DNA from: Temnothorax longispinosus
Taxonomy: Eukaryota > Arthropoda > Insecta > Hymenoptera > Formicidae
Reading direction: 5' to 3'
Assembly: GCF_030848805.1 (NCBI RefSeq)
Contig: NC_092369.1
Coordinates: forward strand, 9,647,199-9,711,198
Length of the DNA: 64,000 bases
A model generated the notes under the pieces. The model saw only the letters and a list, made by a program, of their open reading frames with translations, ran no database searches and was not told the DNA's origin. Both the position numbers and the translations under genes were made by a program. The stretch's first letter is position 1. The number at the start of each line of letters is the position of its first letter. Below are positions 52,440 through 64,000 of the stretch, piece by piece.

Positions 52440-52591
52440 CCGGGAGCTCTGCGGTAGGAGCGTCGAACGCTGCACCGACGACGCTCCTCCGCGCGGCTGC
52501 TGCGGTACTCGTGGTGTTATTCGCCGGCATAGTACGACTCCGGGGGTTGCCGTGGCTGATTCAAAATAAACTTTGTTTCGCCGCTTGCTGA
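52440..52591 (+). CDS. beat: Candidate terminal exon of the Beat gene (hydrophobic C-terminus)
   Basis: This open segment starts after TTGAGAG with two bases that complete an Ala codon in the phase left by exon B. It encodes GSSAVGASNAAPTTLLRAAA, then a hydrophobic run AVLVVLFAGIV, then RLRGLPWLIQNKLCFAAC and a TGA at 52589-52591. A small-residue linker followed by a hydrophobic segment close to the stop is what a membrane-attached Beat protein should have after its second Ig domain. A long pyrimidine-rich tract (about 52280-52425) precedes it, as expected for an acceptor. Weak points: the chosen AG is not the first AG after the tract, an in-phase alternative AG at 52457 would shorten the exon, and the composition is GC-rich enough to favour chance Ala codons. 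AATAAA occurs downstream at 52848. The match rests on phase and hydrophobicity only, since this region of the family is poorly conserved. Confidence 0.42.
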
Positions 52592-52847
52592 TATCCCACC
52601 TTGCCTCGCTGGCTGGTTAGCTTGTACTCGACTGCTGTATACGTGATCACGCTCATTGCTGACGAAAGCTATCTTCGCCCATCCCGCGCTTCGCGCACCT
52701 GCAGACAGCAACGCAACCCATCGTAACTCGACACTCTCTCTCCCGCTCGTTATTAATGTCGTTATGATGCTCCGCATTCCTCGTGTTTCCAAATTAGATA
52801 TACGCGCGACGAATACCGTCCTGTGCTATACATCGATACATATTGTA

Positions 52848-52853
52848 AATAAA
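52848..52853 (+). terminator. Possible polyadenylation signal
   Basis: A canonical AATAAA lies about 260 nt after the candidate stop at 52591, with a T-rich stretch (TTCGTTT) shortly after. It fits a short 3' UTR if the terminal exon call is right. Alone it is weak, because AATAAA is common in the AT-rich parts of this window. Confidence 0.25.
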
Positions 52854-54843
52854 ATGCTGGATAACGTTCGTTTAAGATTTCAAGTGATCGAGCTGGCATA
52901 TTCATTATTTTCGGATCACCATTTTGCTGATATCCGGACAATGTCCCTAGTTTCCATTCACGTGAATCTTTAATTGTATTATGAGTCGGGAACCGTATTC
53001 AATTTTTCTGCCCGGTCATAATTAATAGCATTAAGATGAATTATCCATTAATTTGATGCATGACTCGATCGTATGGAACTTTATGCTAACTTTGTTAACG
53101 TATGATAATATATAAATACGAAAGAAATTGCATGCTTTTAGCAGAGATAGGGACAAGAAAAGCAAAGAGCTGATCCTATGTTTCTCATGAATAATCTTTC
53201 GCTTTACAAAGCATCTTTCCTCATCGATGTGATAATAGGTATTCATAACGTAGCCACATAGAATGCATTTGTAGAATTATCATTTACGAGTCATGTATAC
53301 GTAATATACTTGTAATTTTCGCGCAACACGAAATAAGAAAGAATATATTTTGTTATATTAGAAAAGATTTATTCTCACAAACGGTATATATTTATTTATT
53401 TTTATTTTCATTTTACATGCGCAGTTTATAACTTCTTTTTATAAGAACAACTGCTTTGGCTTCGAATACAAGCAAACGCTCTAACAGTTTTATTTTTATA
53501 TTTCATAGTATTTCGTTTGATAAATAAAAGTAAAAGTATTTACTTCACTTTATTTGTATAGATTCATATTTGTTTTACAATGTCTATTCTTTAAACACTA
53601 TCCTTTTTTTACAGTATTGTCACAGTTTTATCAGAAAAACTATGAAAAAAAACGCCTTTCAATATTAAAAAATTTGAATGTTATTGCAATTTTAGTTTCT
53701 CAATTTTTAAAATCGCGTTATACTGTAGTAAAAATTAAGTATTAGGTATTTTCCGCGCACATTCATATTTTAAATAATTCGTTAGCACTTTTTATTAAAT
53801 CAATTATTCACGTTAATGTATCGTAACATTGTAAAGTATTATCGAAGAAACAAAATAAATCAAGAAATTCTACTAATAAAAAAAACTCCAGGAACTTGAC
53901 AATAGGAAAAAGTATAATAAACCTTTGTTGCTTTTTTTATTGCGGTCTTGTTATTCACAGAGCAAAAAGAATCGATGGGAAAAGTGCATTTTCATCAATA
54001 ACCGGATATGACGGCGCTATTAATACGCGTAATACGCTTGTTTAAGGCAACAAATAGCCTTCGTTTATCGAGAATCCATTTTTCAAAACTTTCCCCGTTT
54101 CCCCGATCCCCCGCAATAGCCAGGAAACAATTTATAAGCCGTTTTCGTGCCCTTTAGCGGGCATTTTCGCGTGGCCATGGTGACAATACGGGTGTCTATT
54201 CAACGGTGGGGGAGCGCGCATTATCTTTGATAAAATACGGTATTAGGTATAACAGGGGGAACGGCCGGAATTGGGTCGCGCGCGCGATCTTCAGCGTCGG
54301 TACCGATTTACTAAGGCAGAGTAATGGAGCTCCGGTGCTTTATGCCCTCTTTACGCCGCTCGATCCGCACCAGAACGACCCTGCAGATACTTCCTGCGTA
54401 TAACGATTCTCCCACCAACCGCGTCCCTACCGCGGAATTGATACTACGGAAAGCAAATGTTTGCCCATACCTAGGAGAAGAAGTCGACCTGAGAAGCCTT
54501 GCCGTGGGTTGAAACGCGGTACTTCATACGGGGTTTAACGAGAAACCCCATTCGCAGCTGCAGAGAGAGAGACACGTTGACACGCTACGCGTCTCGCGCG
54601 ATCTCGCGTTTTATCCAAGCAAATTTCGATCTGCAGATTTTAGAGTTCGCTCAAAACGTTTACTTCGAATAAGCGCGGTGTGCAGATCGAATGCATTGCA
54701 ACATAAAAAGAGAATGAAAAGAAAGAGAGGAATATCGAAGATGCGAATAGTGATTCTCATCCCGTATATTATTATATCGTACAGCTATGTAGTTTTGTTT
54801 ATTTAATTCAATTACATGAAATTAATTTTTATAATTATTTTTA

Positions 54844-54860
54844 TGTGTGTGTGTGTGTGT
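54844..54860. repeat. (TG)8 microsatellite
   Basis: A short uninterrupted TG dinucleotide run in AT-rich DNA. Confidence 0.85.
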
Positions 54861-57353
54861 AGAGTTGATTAACAAATAGTACCTTGAAATTTGATAATTA
54901 TAACTTTACGTTCTTATTTATTGTGTATTTTAAATGAATATTACCTTGAAAACCGCTTATCATTAACGAGATGATATTTGGTAGTGTATTCGATGTTGAG
55001 AGCTGTTGGAGTTGGCAACGTATGACGTCTTATGTAGTTTGAATAGGACTTAATACCATGATATGCGAGAATGGCTCTTGGGTTGTTGTTACAATAGACC
55101 ATACTTACTACGGACAGTACACGTGAAAGCTATTGTTGTTAGAAACTGCTTGCTTATGAAGTCTTCCGTTTAAATACGTATATAAGATGGTCTGCCAAAC
55201 TATGACGTATTATTCAATTTTGAATTCTTATAAATTATGAAAATGTTCAAATAACAGGAACTTTAGTACTTTATCGAAAGAACATGTACAACGATATAAA
55301 TATTTTAATAGCTTAATTTAAATATTTATCTGATTTGCAAATATTTTAAGTAATTTTCGTAAAAAAATATTTTAAAAGTCCGCGTCAAATATTTATAATA
55401 CCAGGGAGTTAGATATACATTTTCTGTTATAAATTGTATAAACCAATTGCTATGTGTCTTTCTTTGGCAAAGAAGAAACTTTAGGTAGCACATCTGACCA
55501 GGACACACTGTAGAAACTGACCTATATGTCGTTCTCCTTGTAACAGCGCTATTAACGTGTTCGCGTAAACCGACCCTAACGTCACCACTTGCAAGTTAAT
55601 TGTCACGTTTACAGGTAGCGCGTAATTTTGCCTAACTATACCACTATTGCAAAATGGATGGATACAATGGAGCTTGAATTCATTTTTCCCTGCATAATAT
55701 TTTTGCCCTATTCAGGTATCGTCACGCACAAGCGGCACAAGTAAATCCATTTCAGTATATCTATTCAAGTTTCACGTCATTTACTTCTCAAATCGATGGT
55801 ACATACTTTTTTTGCAACCAAAAATATAACTTTGTGTGAAGAATAAAATTTTACTGTACTCTTTTAAAAGCGTTTCTGCTACTTTTTAAGAGCTGCTATC
55901 GCAATTCCAGAAAGCCCTGTATTAAATTACGCGGACAAAAACCCAGACTCGTGATGGAATCCCCGCACGATCTTCCGTTCTTTCTTGCCGTTAAATGTTA
56001 CGAGCGTAAGTGGCGCTCAATGAAAATTGGCTCGTCCCGACATTATCGCTGATATCGTCAAATTGATTTCGAAATTATCCCCGAGCGCGTTGAAGCGCCG
56101 CGGTTTAAAGCGCCGATCTCGATGGTACTCGGATCCGCGCGGAAACGGCGCGGAACATTTTCCTGTTCTTTTCACGGTCGTAAATCGGGGCGCGCGTTTC
56201 AACATGATCGCGCACCGAGAAGCACGTAGCCACGTTCCGATAACGAAATAGCGAAGTCGAACAAGCTGGCAGCTGCAGGACGGCGACCCGACACGCTCCG
56301 GCTAAGTACCTGCCTATGGAAATTTAACGCGGCACTTTGCCGGCGTGTTACATTTGTAATTCATCGGGTCGCCACGTGTTACAGACAGCTTCGACATACA
56401 CGCTGTTTAATGGAATGAATTGATATTGATTGCAAAATAGACGAGCCTCGAGGCGGAGGATACCCGGATCCTAATTCCTACCGCGTTCTGATATATGAAC
56501 CATTACCGATCGCAGATGTTCCCTGCAGAATTATCATTGTTGCTTGTTCATTATGTTTAATGTTTCGGGAATTTTAATGACGACTACTAATTGAATTTGT
56601 AATGTTATAATTCTCGCACAATGCGTTTAATGATTATCGTTTCCGGATTTTGATGAATTTCAACTTTATTAATATTAGGTACAGGACACAATAAAAAGGT
56701 CGTATTTTTAATGAGCATTTTCGTTTCTATATCGCATATATTGTTAATTAAGTTAATACCACAGACCACAGTACGTTTCCACGTATTTCGAAACTTAATT
56801 TTTAAAGACGTTATTCAAGTATCATTTCGAGAGAATGTGCAACGCAGTTTATTTGGATTTTGCATTTCATAAAGATGGATTATCAACAGGAATAAAATAG
56901 ATGAAATATGTGGAAAAGTATTTCTCGTGATAAATACCCCTTTCTCTCTCTCTCGCGCTCCCTCTCGTTCGTTCATTGCCCTCTCGTGTATTCCAAGATA
57001 TCACCATTCCTCATCGCATCACCTCTCGCGGCTGCTCTCATCTTTCCTTTCTCGTTTCTCGCATACCGCTCTTCATTCGTAATTGTTCGGTGTACCGAAT
57101 GTGTGCGTTCATCATGCACGCTCGCACACCCTCGCGTTCGCATTCCGCGCGCACGTTCCCCGCGCCCACACGCTGCTGCGCTGCGCGCGGAAGAGAGGAA
57201 AAACGTAATAGGTCTTCCTCCGGATCCCCTATGTAAATTTGCACATGCTCGTAGATATCTACCCGTCGACCGCGTCCATACGCTACCCGGGCGATTGTGC
57301 GCGTCCACTTTTCCACCGACAAATTCCGAAAGATCTCTCCTCAGTTCCGTGCC

Positions 57354-57372
57354 GCACCACCACCACCACCAC
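57354..57372. repeat. (CAC)n triplet tract
   Basis: About six CAC/ACC triplets give His, Pro or Thr runs on the plus strand and Trp/Gly/Val runs on the minus strand. This explains several mutually overlapping open frames here. Confidence 0.8.
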
Positions 57373-60300
57373 CGCAACGAACACGAACCGCACATTGCAC
57401 GTACATGACATTCCGAAGTTTACCCCACGCTCGAAAAATCTCCGCTCCGGTGGCCCATTCAGGCTCTCCGCGCCAAGCCGGTCCCGGCGATTTTCGCGGC
57501 ACGTACATACGGCGCGGGAACTCATCGGCCAATCGGTATCTCCCAAAGGTATCAGATGGTGCTCGTCCGTAATTGAAACGAATATCCGCTAGTTAAACCG
57601 CTAGAAGCCGGCGTTCGTTGAGACGTCGAAAAAACCTGGGCCGCACTCAAATTTACGAGGGAACTTAACACTCTCCCGTCTGGCACCGTTCAGGGTGCTT
57701 ATCGCTCGTTGTCCGGACGCTTCAGCGAAACTCGCCCATTTATACCGAGAACGACTTTAACTTGTAACTAACGTTGCTACTTTGCGGTTACTGTCATTTA
57801 ATAAACATTGAAGATCGGCACTCTTGCGTTCTATTATGGAGCTCTATCGTCAATTCCCCCTGCAATTCTGAAAATTCTGATTGGAATCTAGCCACCTCCG
57901 TATTATTTACATGTCTTATAACATCTTGTGAATTCTTTTATAATTATTTAAATAATATAAGTTGTACTGTAAAAATATTTCGAATCAATTCAAAAAATAC
58001 GTTTTTTTATCAATACAGATTGTCCAAAATATTCTACATATTATTTGAATTCAAATTATTTCAATTATTCTGATTATTCGAATATTTGTACTATTTATAT
58101 ATCAATTACGCAGAAAAAGTAATTTTATTTTAATACTGCGAGATATATATACATGGAGTTTCAGTTGAATCATTTATAAGTTTCGTCAAATTTGAAGTTT
58201 ATTAAAAGAGCTTTATGAGAGCTTGATGTAATATGCGATCAACTAGCTATATTTACGATTGCGGCACAATGGTTAAATTAATTACAATAGCATGTCTGTC
58301 ATCTGGAGGCCGAACATCTGCTACAAATCTGATCAAATAGAAAGATGCCTACTAAGCTTATCCCCCCATAAGAGGCTTCACGTTGATGCAATTAGCAACC
58401 GGAATCTCATTGCGATGTCATAATTAACGTTGATTCTGTCTTACATAATACAATTCTCCGGCTTAGATCCGAAACGCAACAGACATTATATTAATACGAA
58501 TGCACACAGTCAGGTTTCGTTAAATAAGCGCTAGATGATCATTCTATTTCCCCGCTAATTAAACGGGACGTATCTGATGTGGTGGGGCTGATTACGCGAT
58601 ATTCAGCACGCAACTTGTCCGTTAAATATTCCGTCGATATTAAGCTGGCATGAATGATCGGAACTAAGGAAAGAAGTGAGATTGATTCAAGTTTCATCAT
58701 GACCAAACGCGATATCGAGCAATATAAATCACTCTCGACATTACGATACGTTGGTTTAATTGCATCAATTTTAACATAACATCGTCATACGGTTATTTAC
58801 ATTTGAAAAAGGTCGTGAAGCAATGAGATATGAGATCGATAAATTCGATGAAGTCATTTTCCCTGTTCTTTTTTCAATCTGCCAAATTAATCTGTAAGTT
58901 TAAATAATAATATTTAATGTAAGATATATTAGTAACTAAAGGTAATGATAAAACTTCGAGATTTTTTATTTGTTTGGTTACAACATTTATAATTCACATA
59001 ATTAGATGAATTTGTTGCATTTTTTGTATAAATTTACAATACTAGCAATAAATCATTAATAAGTTAACAAGTTGCGCTGTGAAAAGAGACAAAATTAAAT
59101 ATATGATGTTACGAAAATTGTACACTTATTGTTGAAATACAGAAATAGAAATTACTCTTTTAAAGGAACATGGAGATTTTATAATGCATGTTATTATTTC
59201 TGCATTATTATCTTTACATTAAAAACGCACTTTCATCGGTTATATATATGCGTTATTTATAGTTCATAATATAGCACATTAAAATCCTTATTTAATATAT
59301 AAAGCGACTATACGATGTATATGATAATTTCAACACAGTCTGTCTGATAATTTCGTCCTAACGTGCTTTCGTATTAAAACCTAACGATTCAAAACTTCTG
59401 CAAGCGCGAAAGTCCTTTAAATTTTAGTGTGTATGCCTTCAAGCCAGGAGTAATAACTCAGTTTCGAATCTACCATGCGAATAAGATGAGAAGTAAGTTT
59501 GTAACTTTGGTTCAACATTGCCTGTAGGGGATTTTACGAGACACTAAACTTCGAATAAAATTAAATTGACAAACATATTGAACAAGAAGCCATATACGTA
59601 TTCACATTTTGTACAATCGCACAGCAATCCGATATTTTAAAAAAGAAAAGTTTCACAATTGTCACTCTGAATTCACAAATAATATTTGATGTACATATTT
59701 ATCAAAATATGACGCTCGTTAAGTTTCATTAATTTTCAGTATGCTCCGATGAGCACCACCAATGTAATTAAATTTATTTGAAAGATATACACGTATACAT
59801 ATAACTCCACTTGAATGGCTGGATAAAGTTTGAGCCGTCAGTAGACTCGGGTATACCGAGTTGCGACTGGAAAATTAGAAAACCCCCGCGATAGAGAGAG
59901 ATGAGCTTAAGACCCCTCTCAATCTTTGAAATTTCAGTTAGCCACGTTGCCTCGCGTAAGTGATAGCCGGCGAAATCGGTATACCGCACTGTATCCTAAA
60001 TTGATTCCATTTCGACCTTCAGTATCTTATATCCGCAATCGATTTGGCGATAGTGAGATTCGCGAAATCACGTAATTCCGCAAGAAGAGCCTCCCCGAGT
60101 GTGCGACAGGCGATCCGATACTCCTGACTCGATGCAGACTATCCTGCACACACATTTGTTACACGTACGTACACACAGACGCGCGCGCGCACACAACAGT
60201 CACACGATCGACACATCCCGCAGTGGGCGGCGGCGAGAGGGGGAAAGGGGGGTAGAACCGAAGTCGCTCTTCACCCTCGATTCGGGATCGTAACGATCGT

Positions 60301-60677
60301 ATTTCGGCGACGGCAGGAGTCGGGGGAGCAGGGCGGCGGCTGCGGCGGCGGCATCGTGGTGGCGAGGATATATCGTCGCTACAACGAGCTTCGATCACCT
60401 CGAGAGCTTTCCTCAATGGCCTCCGACCGACGCCACGCTTCGCCGACGGAACACGGCATAAATCGCCGGCATCCCCCTTCCTCTTCTTCGCGATGCCTTG
60501 CCTCGGCATCTTAAGCCTTAGAGCGAAAGCGCGCGACCAAGTATCTCGTCTTGCCGCAGCGTTATCCCGCTACTGCCATCCAAGAGAAAGACCCTATTCG
60601 CAGTCGTACTCCGCTCGCGGCGGTTCCCCGCGTATCTTCTTCAGGTGGCTTTGATTTCTGCGCAACGAGAACGAAAT

Positions 60678-60719
60678 GAAAGGAGAGAGAGAGAGAGAGA
60701 GGGGGGACGGGGGGAGGGA
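60678..60719. repeat. Polypurine tract with G-runs
   Basis: (GA)n runs into GGGGGGACGGGGGGAGGG. It has one pyrimidine in the G-rich part and at least four G-tracts of three or more, which fits a G-quadruplex or triplex-forming sequence. Confidence 0.75.
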
Positions 60720-63713
60720 TAAGGACCTTAGAAGGCTTCGTCGTTACATGCCGAGCATGAGCTGAGCTTTAATTAACCATGGATCAAAGCGGCGCTTAAT
60801 GGAAGCGGACGATATCTGCGTGTGGAGCAGACCCCGGGAAAAAGGGTCAAAAGCGGACTCGCCGAGAAGTCAGAGGGAATCGCGTCGTTTGAAAAACTCG
60901 TACGCGCGCCCCGTATGACTTTTCGGCCGAGTGACTTTCGCTGCATCGTTGAGAAACTCGGCGTGTTCGCGCACAAGTTTGCGATTTCGAGCGGATGAGC
61001 GAACGCGCGAGGAGGGCAAAAAAAAATGGAAAAACAGAACGCAAGAACGACGTGACGCGCGCGTATCGCGCTTGTGTGCAGATGAAGCGCAGCGGGGTTT
61101 TAAACGTTCGCGTGTGCCGACGCGTGATGTGCGATCAAACCAGCTCGCGCGGTTGCGCAAATCCGGTTGAGATTGTCCGCTCGTTGTGACAAAAATCGTA
61201 AATCGTCGCGAGGATTCTTCGTTGATACGTAACAGAACGCGTAATATACTTCCGGTGGCTCTGCGTTGGATTTTCAGTGATACCTATCTGTGCTTTAACG
61301 CCGTCCGCGCGCCCGCTGTTTTTCAACAAATGACCGGAAAATCTCCGTATCTTTCAAGATCAATCGGATGTAGCTTTAATAAAAATGTTATTGCATTGAT
61401 GTTGTCTGAATCTTGACTTTGAATATTGCATTTTAATAATTACGTATCTACACGAGTCTGCGTTCAGTTATTACATTACGTAATGTCAGAATTTATCAAT
61501 GATTATTAATTTACATGTCGCAACTGCAACTAAACAAAGATAAATTTAATTAAATCGCGGTTGAAGTTAACTAACGCTGACGAAATTGGTTCTTCATTTG
61601 TGTACTTTCCTCGTTTTAAGAATATTTGTTTTATATGAAGATTTAGCTAACCAAACTGCATTCTAATAATATTACAACAGCAAATATCGAAAAAAAATCT
61701 CATGAAAATATCATTCGCCCGCACATGTGCCGCGTGATTGGCCATAACGCGGAGAAACCGTCCATCGAATTCTCGCCGAGTACGTCCGTAGATCCACACT
61801 CACATATCCTCCATACTTTAAGAACCGGACGCCGGTTTTATACGGGGACGAATTGTTTTTCACTGGCCGTAAAATGGGACGAGGGTAGCACTACGTATAA
61901 GAATCGTAAGACTCTTTCGTTTCCAAGGAGTCGTCCCTTCTCACAGATCGACCATTTTCGCTGGCGCTTATTACTCGCGTACTTCTTTCGCGACTCAAAT
62001 CGAACTTTATCACCGAATCAGCCCTCGATCAAAAGTAACGTTTGGCGAAATCCTTTCGACTCGGGAGAATCTCTCGCACGTAACTAGAAACGCGTGAAAC
62101 AAGATTTAGGAACAGGAGCGGTGTTGTGGCGGATGTATAGTAATAGACCGGCTGGAGTTGCGCAGGGCGCGGGTAGGTGTATCGAGATATTCGTGCGCTC
62201 GTTTATCACCATCGAAAGCTATTTTATCTTTATGATACGTTAAGCGACTACCGATGCCGCGTTACACTAGAAACTTTAGCTTCCCCTCCTTACCTTCTCT
62301 CTCTCTGTCTCTTTCGTCCGCGCCGCGCAATGATCGAAAAGGAATAGATTTATGCCGGATATAGCAAGAGCACCCGTTAACGCGAGGAAATACGATCCGA
62401 TATATACGCTCGTATATTTTCCGCGATATCCATTTCGCGTCTCAAATAGCGCAGTTATTTATGAAACGCGCGTCCCGCAGTGCTTATCGTTTTTTTCCCC
62501 CCCTTCTCGTCTGAAGTGCATGCATATTTCGGGGCGCCTTTATCTTCGGACGCCGCGACTTCCGATGTGAAAAATTGGCCGTGGTCGTCGCGTCGTCAAC
62601 ATCCGTCTTCCTTAACGTCTCTCCCCACGCGGAAGAACGTTGAAAATCGCGCGAATGCGTCCTGTCCTGTACGCTGTCATTTCCCGCGCATTTCTCAGCA
62701 TTAACCTGCGCGCGTTTACGTTGTCATAGTCATTCATCCGTACCACCATCCATTTCTTCATGAAGCTTTCGCCGGTCTTGTTGGCGGTCCCCACCATTTC
62801 CATATAACGCGACCGATTCGCCAAAGTAACTCTGGTATTTCGCGTCGGAAACTGGGTTATATATACGTACGTACGTTTCAACCCGCAGGTCACGCGCGCA
62901 ACTCGCTGTTCGTCGCCGCATTCCCCCGCATAGACCCGATTAAACGTGGAAGAAACGTGTCCTAAAAATTTCAACGAGCCATCTCGCCTACGGGGTCCGT
63001 CTCCCGTATTTTTCAGGATGCACTCTCGTCACCCTCCGTCTCACGTCTCTCTTCTTCATTACCGATCCGACATTCTTCTCGAAACGTTGCCCGTTTCTCT
63101 CTTCTCCGATGACAAGCCACTGGCGGTAAGGTATTGAAAAAGTTTTATCATCCCCGATAATTTTACTGCCTGTCTTCCTCCTTTCTTCTTTTCGGCCACA
63201 GTCTAAGCCTCTCACTTCGAGCAAATATCGAGCTACTGAGCCCGACCTCCGCCCAACCGGGTTTGGTTTGTTGATTGGTTAGTTGGCGCGTAAAACGCGA
63301 ACTATCGCCAGTAGGTTGGAAATAATTGGGATAAAGTGACTTTCGGAATAATAGCAAAGTTGCGACTATACCTCTCGCCACTTTCCGTTCTTTTTCATCA
63401 TCATCATCCCCCGCCTCCGTAACAGATATACCGAAAGAGGACAGAGGGATGGGGGGAGGGGATACATCGGTACGTTACGGAATCACATTGTGTAGCATCC
63501 AGGTCAACAATATATACCCTTCCCTGGTCGTAGAGCATAATGGAACATCGAATAAGTAGGTGCACGCAGCATCGCGGGGTGACGCGGCGCGGCGAGGGCG
63601 TACATCACGACCGGGATTTTATTTTGCAACGTCATTCGTCATGGATTATACACCCGAGTCTCGTTTCGCCCGGCGCGGCGACTCTATTCCATCGGCCGGG
63701 GCCCCGCCGCGCC

Positions 63714-63738
63714 GCCACCACCATCACCATCACCATTG
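63714..63738. repeat. CAC/CAT triplet tract
   Basis: An imperfect CCACCATCACCAT triplet run. In one plus frame it encodes seven consecutive His. It sits in a CpG-rich block with overlapping frames, and I see no evidence that it is translated. Confidence 0.7.
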
Positions 63739-64000
63739 CCGCCACGCTTCCTCGTCATCTATCCCGGCGCGGCGCGCCGGTTTCTGGATTAAGTGCTATA
63801 TCCGCGAGGAGCCGCCCGGTTATTATTAATGCGGCAAATTACTCAGCGAATTCCCTCGCATATCTCGTCTCCCCCTTGGGCTCCGTCTCCCGAGTTTTCG
63901 CGCGGCTCTCGCCTTTCTCTTGCTCGTTCGCCGAATGAATTTACAACGCTTCGAGAAAGGGAAAGAGAGAGGGAGAGAGAAACAAATGAAGAAAGAGAGA

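Larger units (their letters stand above)
52592..64000. other. Downstream flank, no gene recognised
   Basis: AT-rich DNA (52980-54000, 54700-55900, 56500-56900 and 57900-59750) alternates with CpG-rich blocks (54060-54640, 55980-56340, 56930-57720, 60060-61360 and 61730-63960). The CpG-rich blocks carry many overlapping open frames on both strands. None shows a recognisable domain or a splice-compatible chain. The block at 60060-61360 could be a promoter or first exon of a neighbouring gene, but no core promoter could be defined. Confidence 0.5.

Noticed and set aside
52231..52530. Minus-strand open frame beginning MPANNTTSTAAAARR
   Set aside because: It lies antisense to the candidate terminal exon and its pyrimidine tract. 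The openness follows from biased composition, and no domain is recognised. Not fully excluded.
63560..63829. Frame with seven consecutive His
   Set aside because: It comes from a CAC/CAT triplet repeat in a block where several frames are open.
1..64000. tRNA, snRNA, rRNA, CRISPR, known miRNA seeds (let-7, bantam, miR-9, miR-124)
   Set aside because: None seen on reading the sequence. A covariance-model scan would be needed to exclude them fully.

Overview
The window looks like insect nuclear DNA, most likely hymenopteran (ant, bee or wasp). It has no dense prokaryote-like coding. AT-rich stretches alternate with CpG-rich blocks, simple repeats are frequent, small non-autonomous transposons are present, and the only clear coding sequence is a few short exons with consensus splice sites separated by very long introns. 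The hymenopteran assignment is an inference from base composition and gene architecture.

The gene I can support is a plus-strand member of the Beaten path (Beat) family of immunoglobulin-superfamily neuronal guidance proteins. Two exons, 7107-7240 and 38125-38323, encode the two halves of the membrane-proximal Ig domain. Their reading frames join exactly (phase 0) across a 30,884-nt intron. The exons for the signal peptide and first Ig domain are not visible and should lie to the left of the window. The second exon ends in phase 1 after the residues MREPVPER, so at least one more exon follows. My best candidate is 52440-52591. It restores the phase and encodes a small-residue linker, a hydrophobic stretch and a stop, as expected for a membrane-attached Beat C-terminus. 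A tiny in-phase alternative at 51140-51177 would end the protein without a hydrophobic tail.

Layout: 1-7106, AT-rich non-coding DNA ending in a CpG-rich block; 7107-7240, Ig exon A; 7241-38124, long intron with a 140-bp Tourist-like MITE (10825-10964), a 112-bp foldback element (15172-15283), a 113-bp tandem duplication (17244-17469), a 37-bp perfect duplication (36644-36717) and several CpG-rich blocks; 38125-38323, Ig exon B, just after a 58-nt CT repeat; 38324-52439, probable next intron; 52440-52591, candidate terminal exon inside a CpG-rich block that also carries a 12-bp-arm palindrome; 52592-64000, 3' flank with no recognised gene. The many other open frames are mostly chance frames in GC-rich or simple-repeat DNA and show no family resemblance I can recognise.
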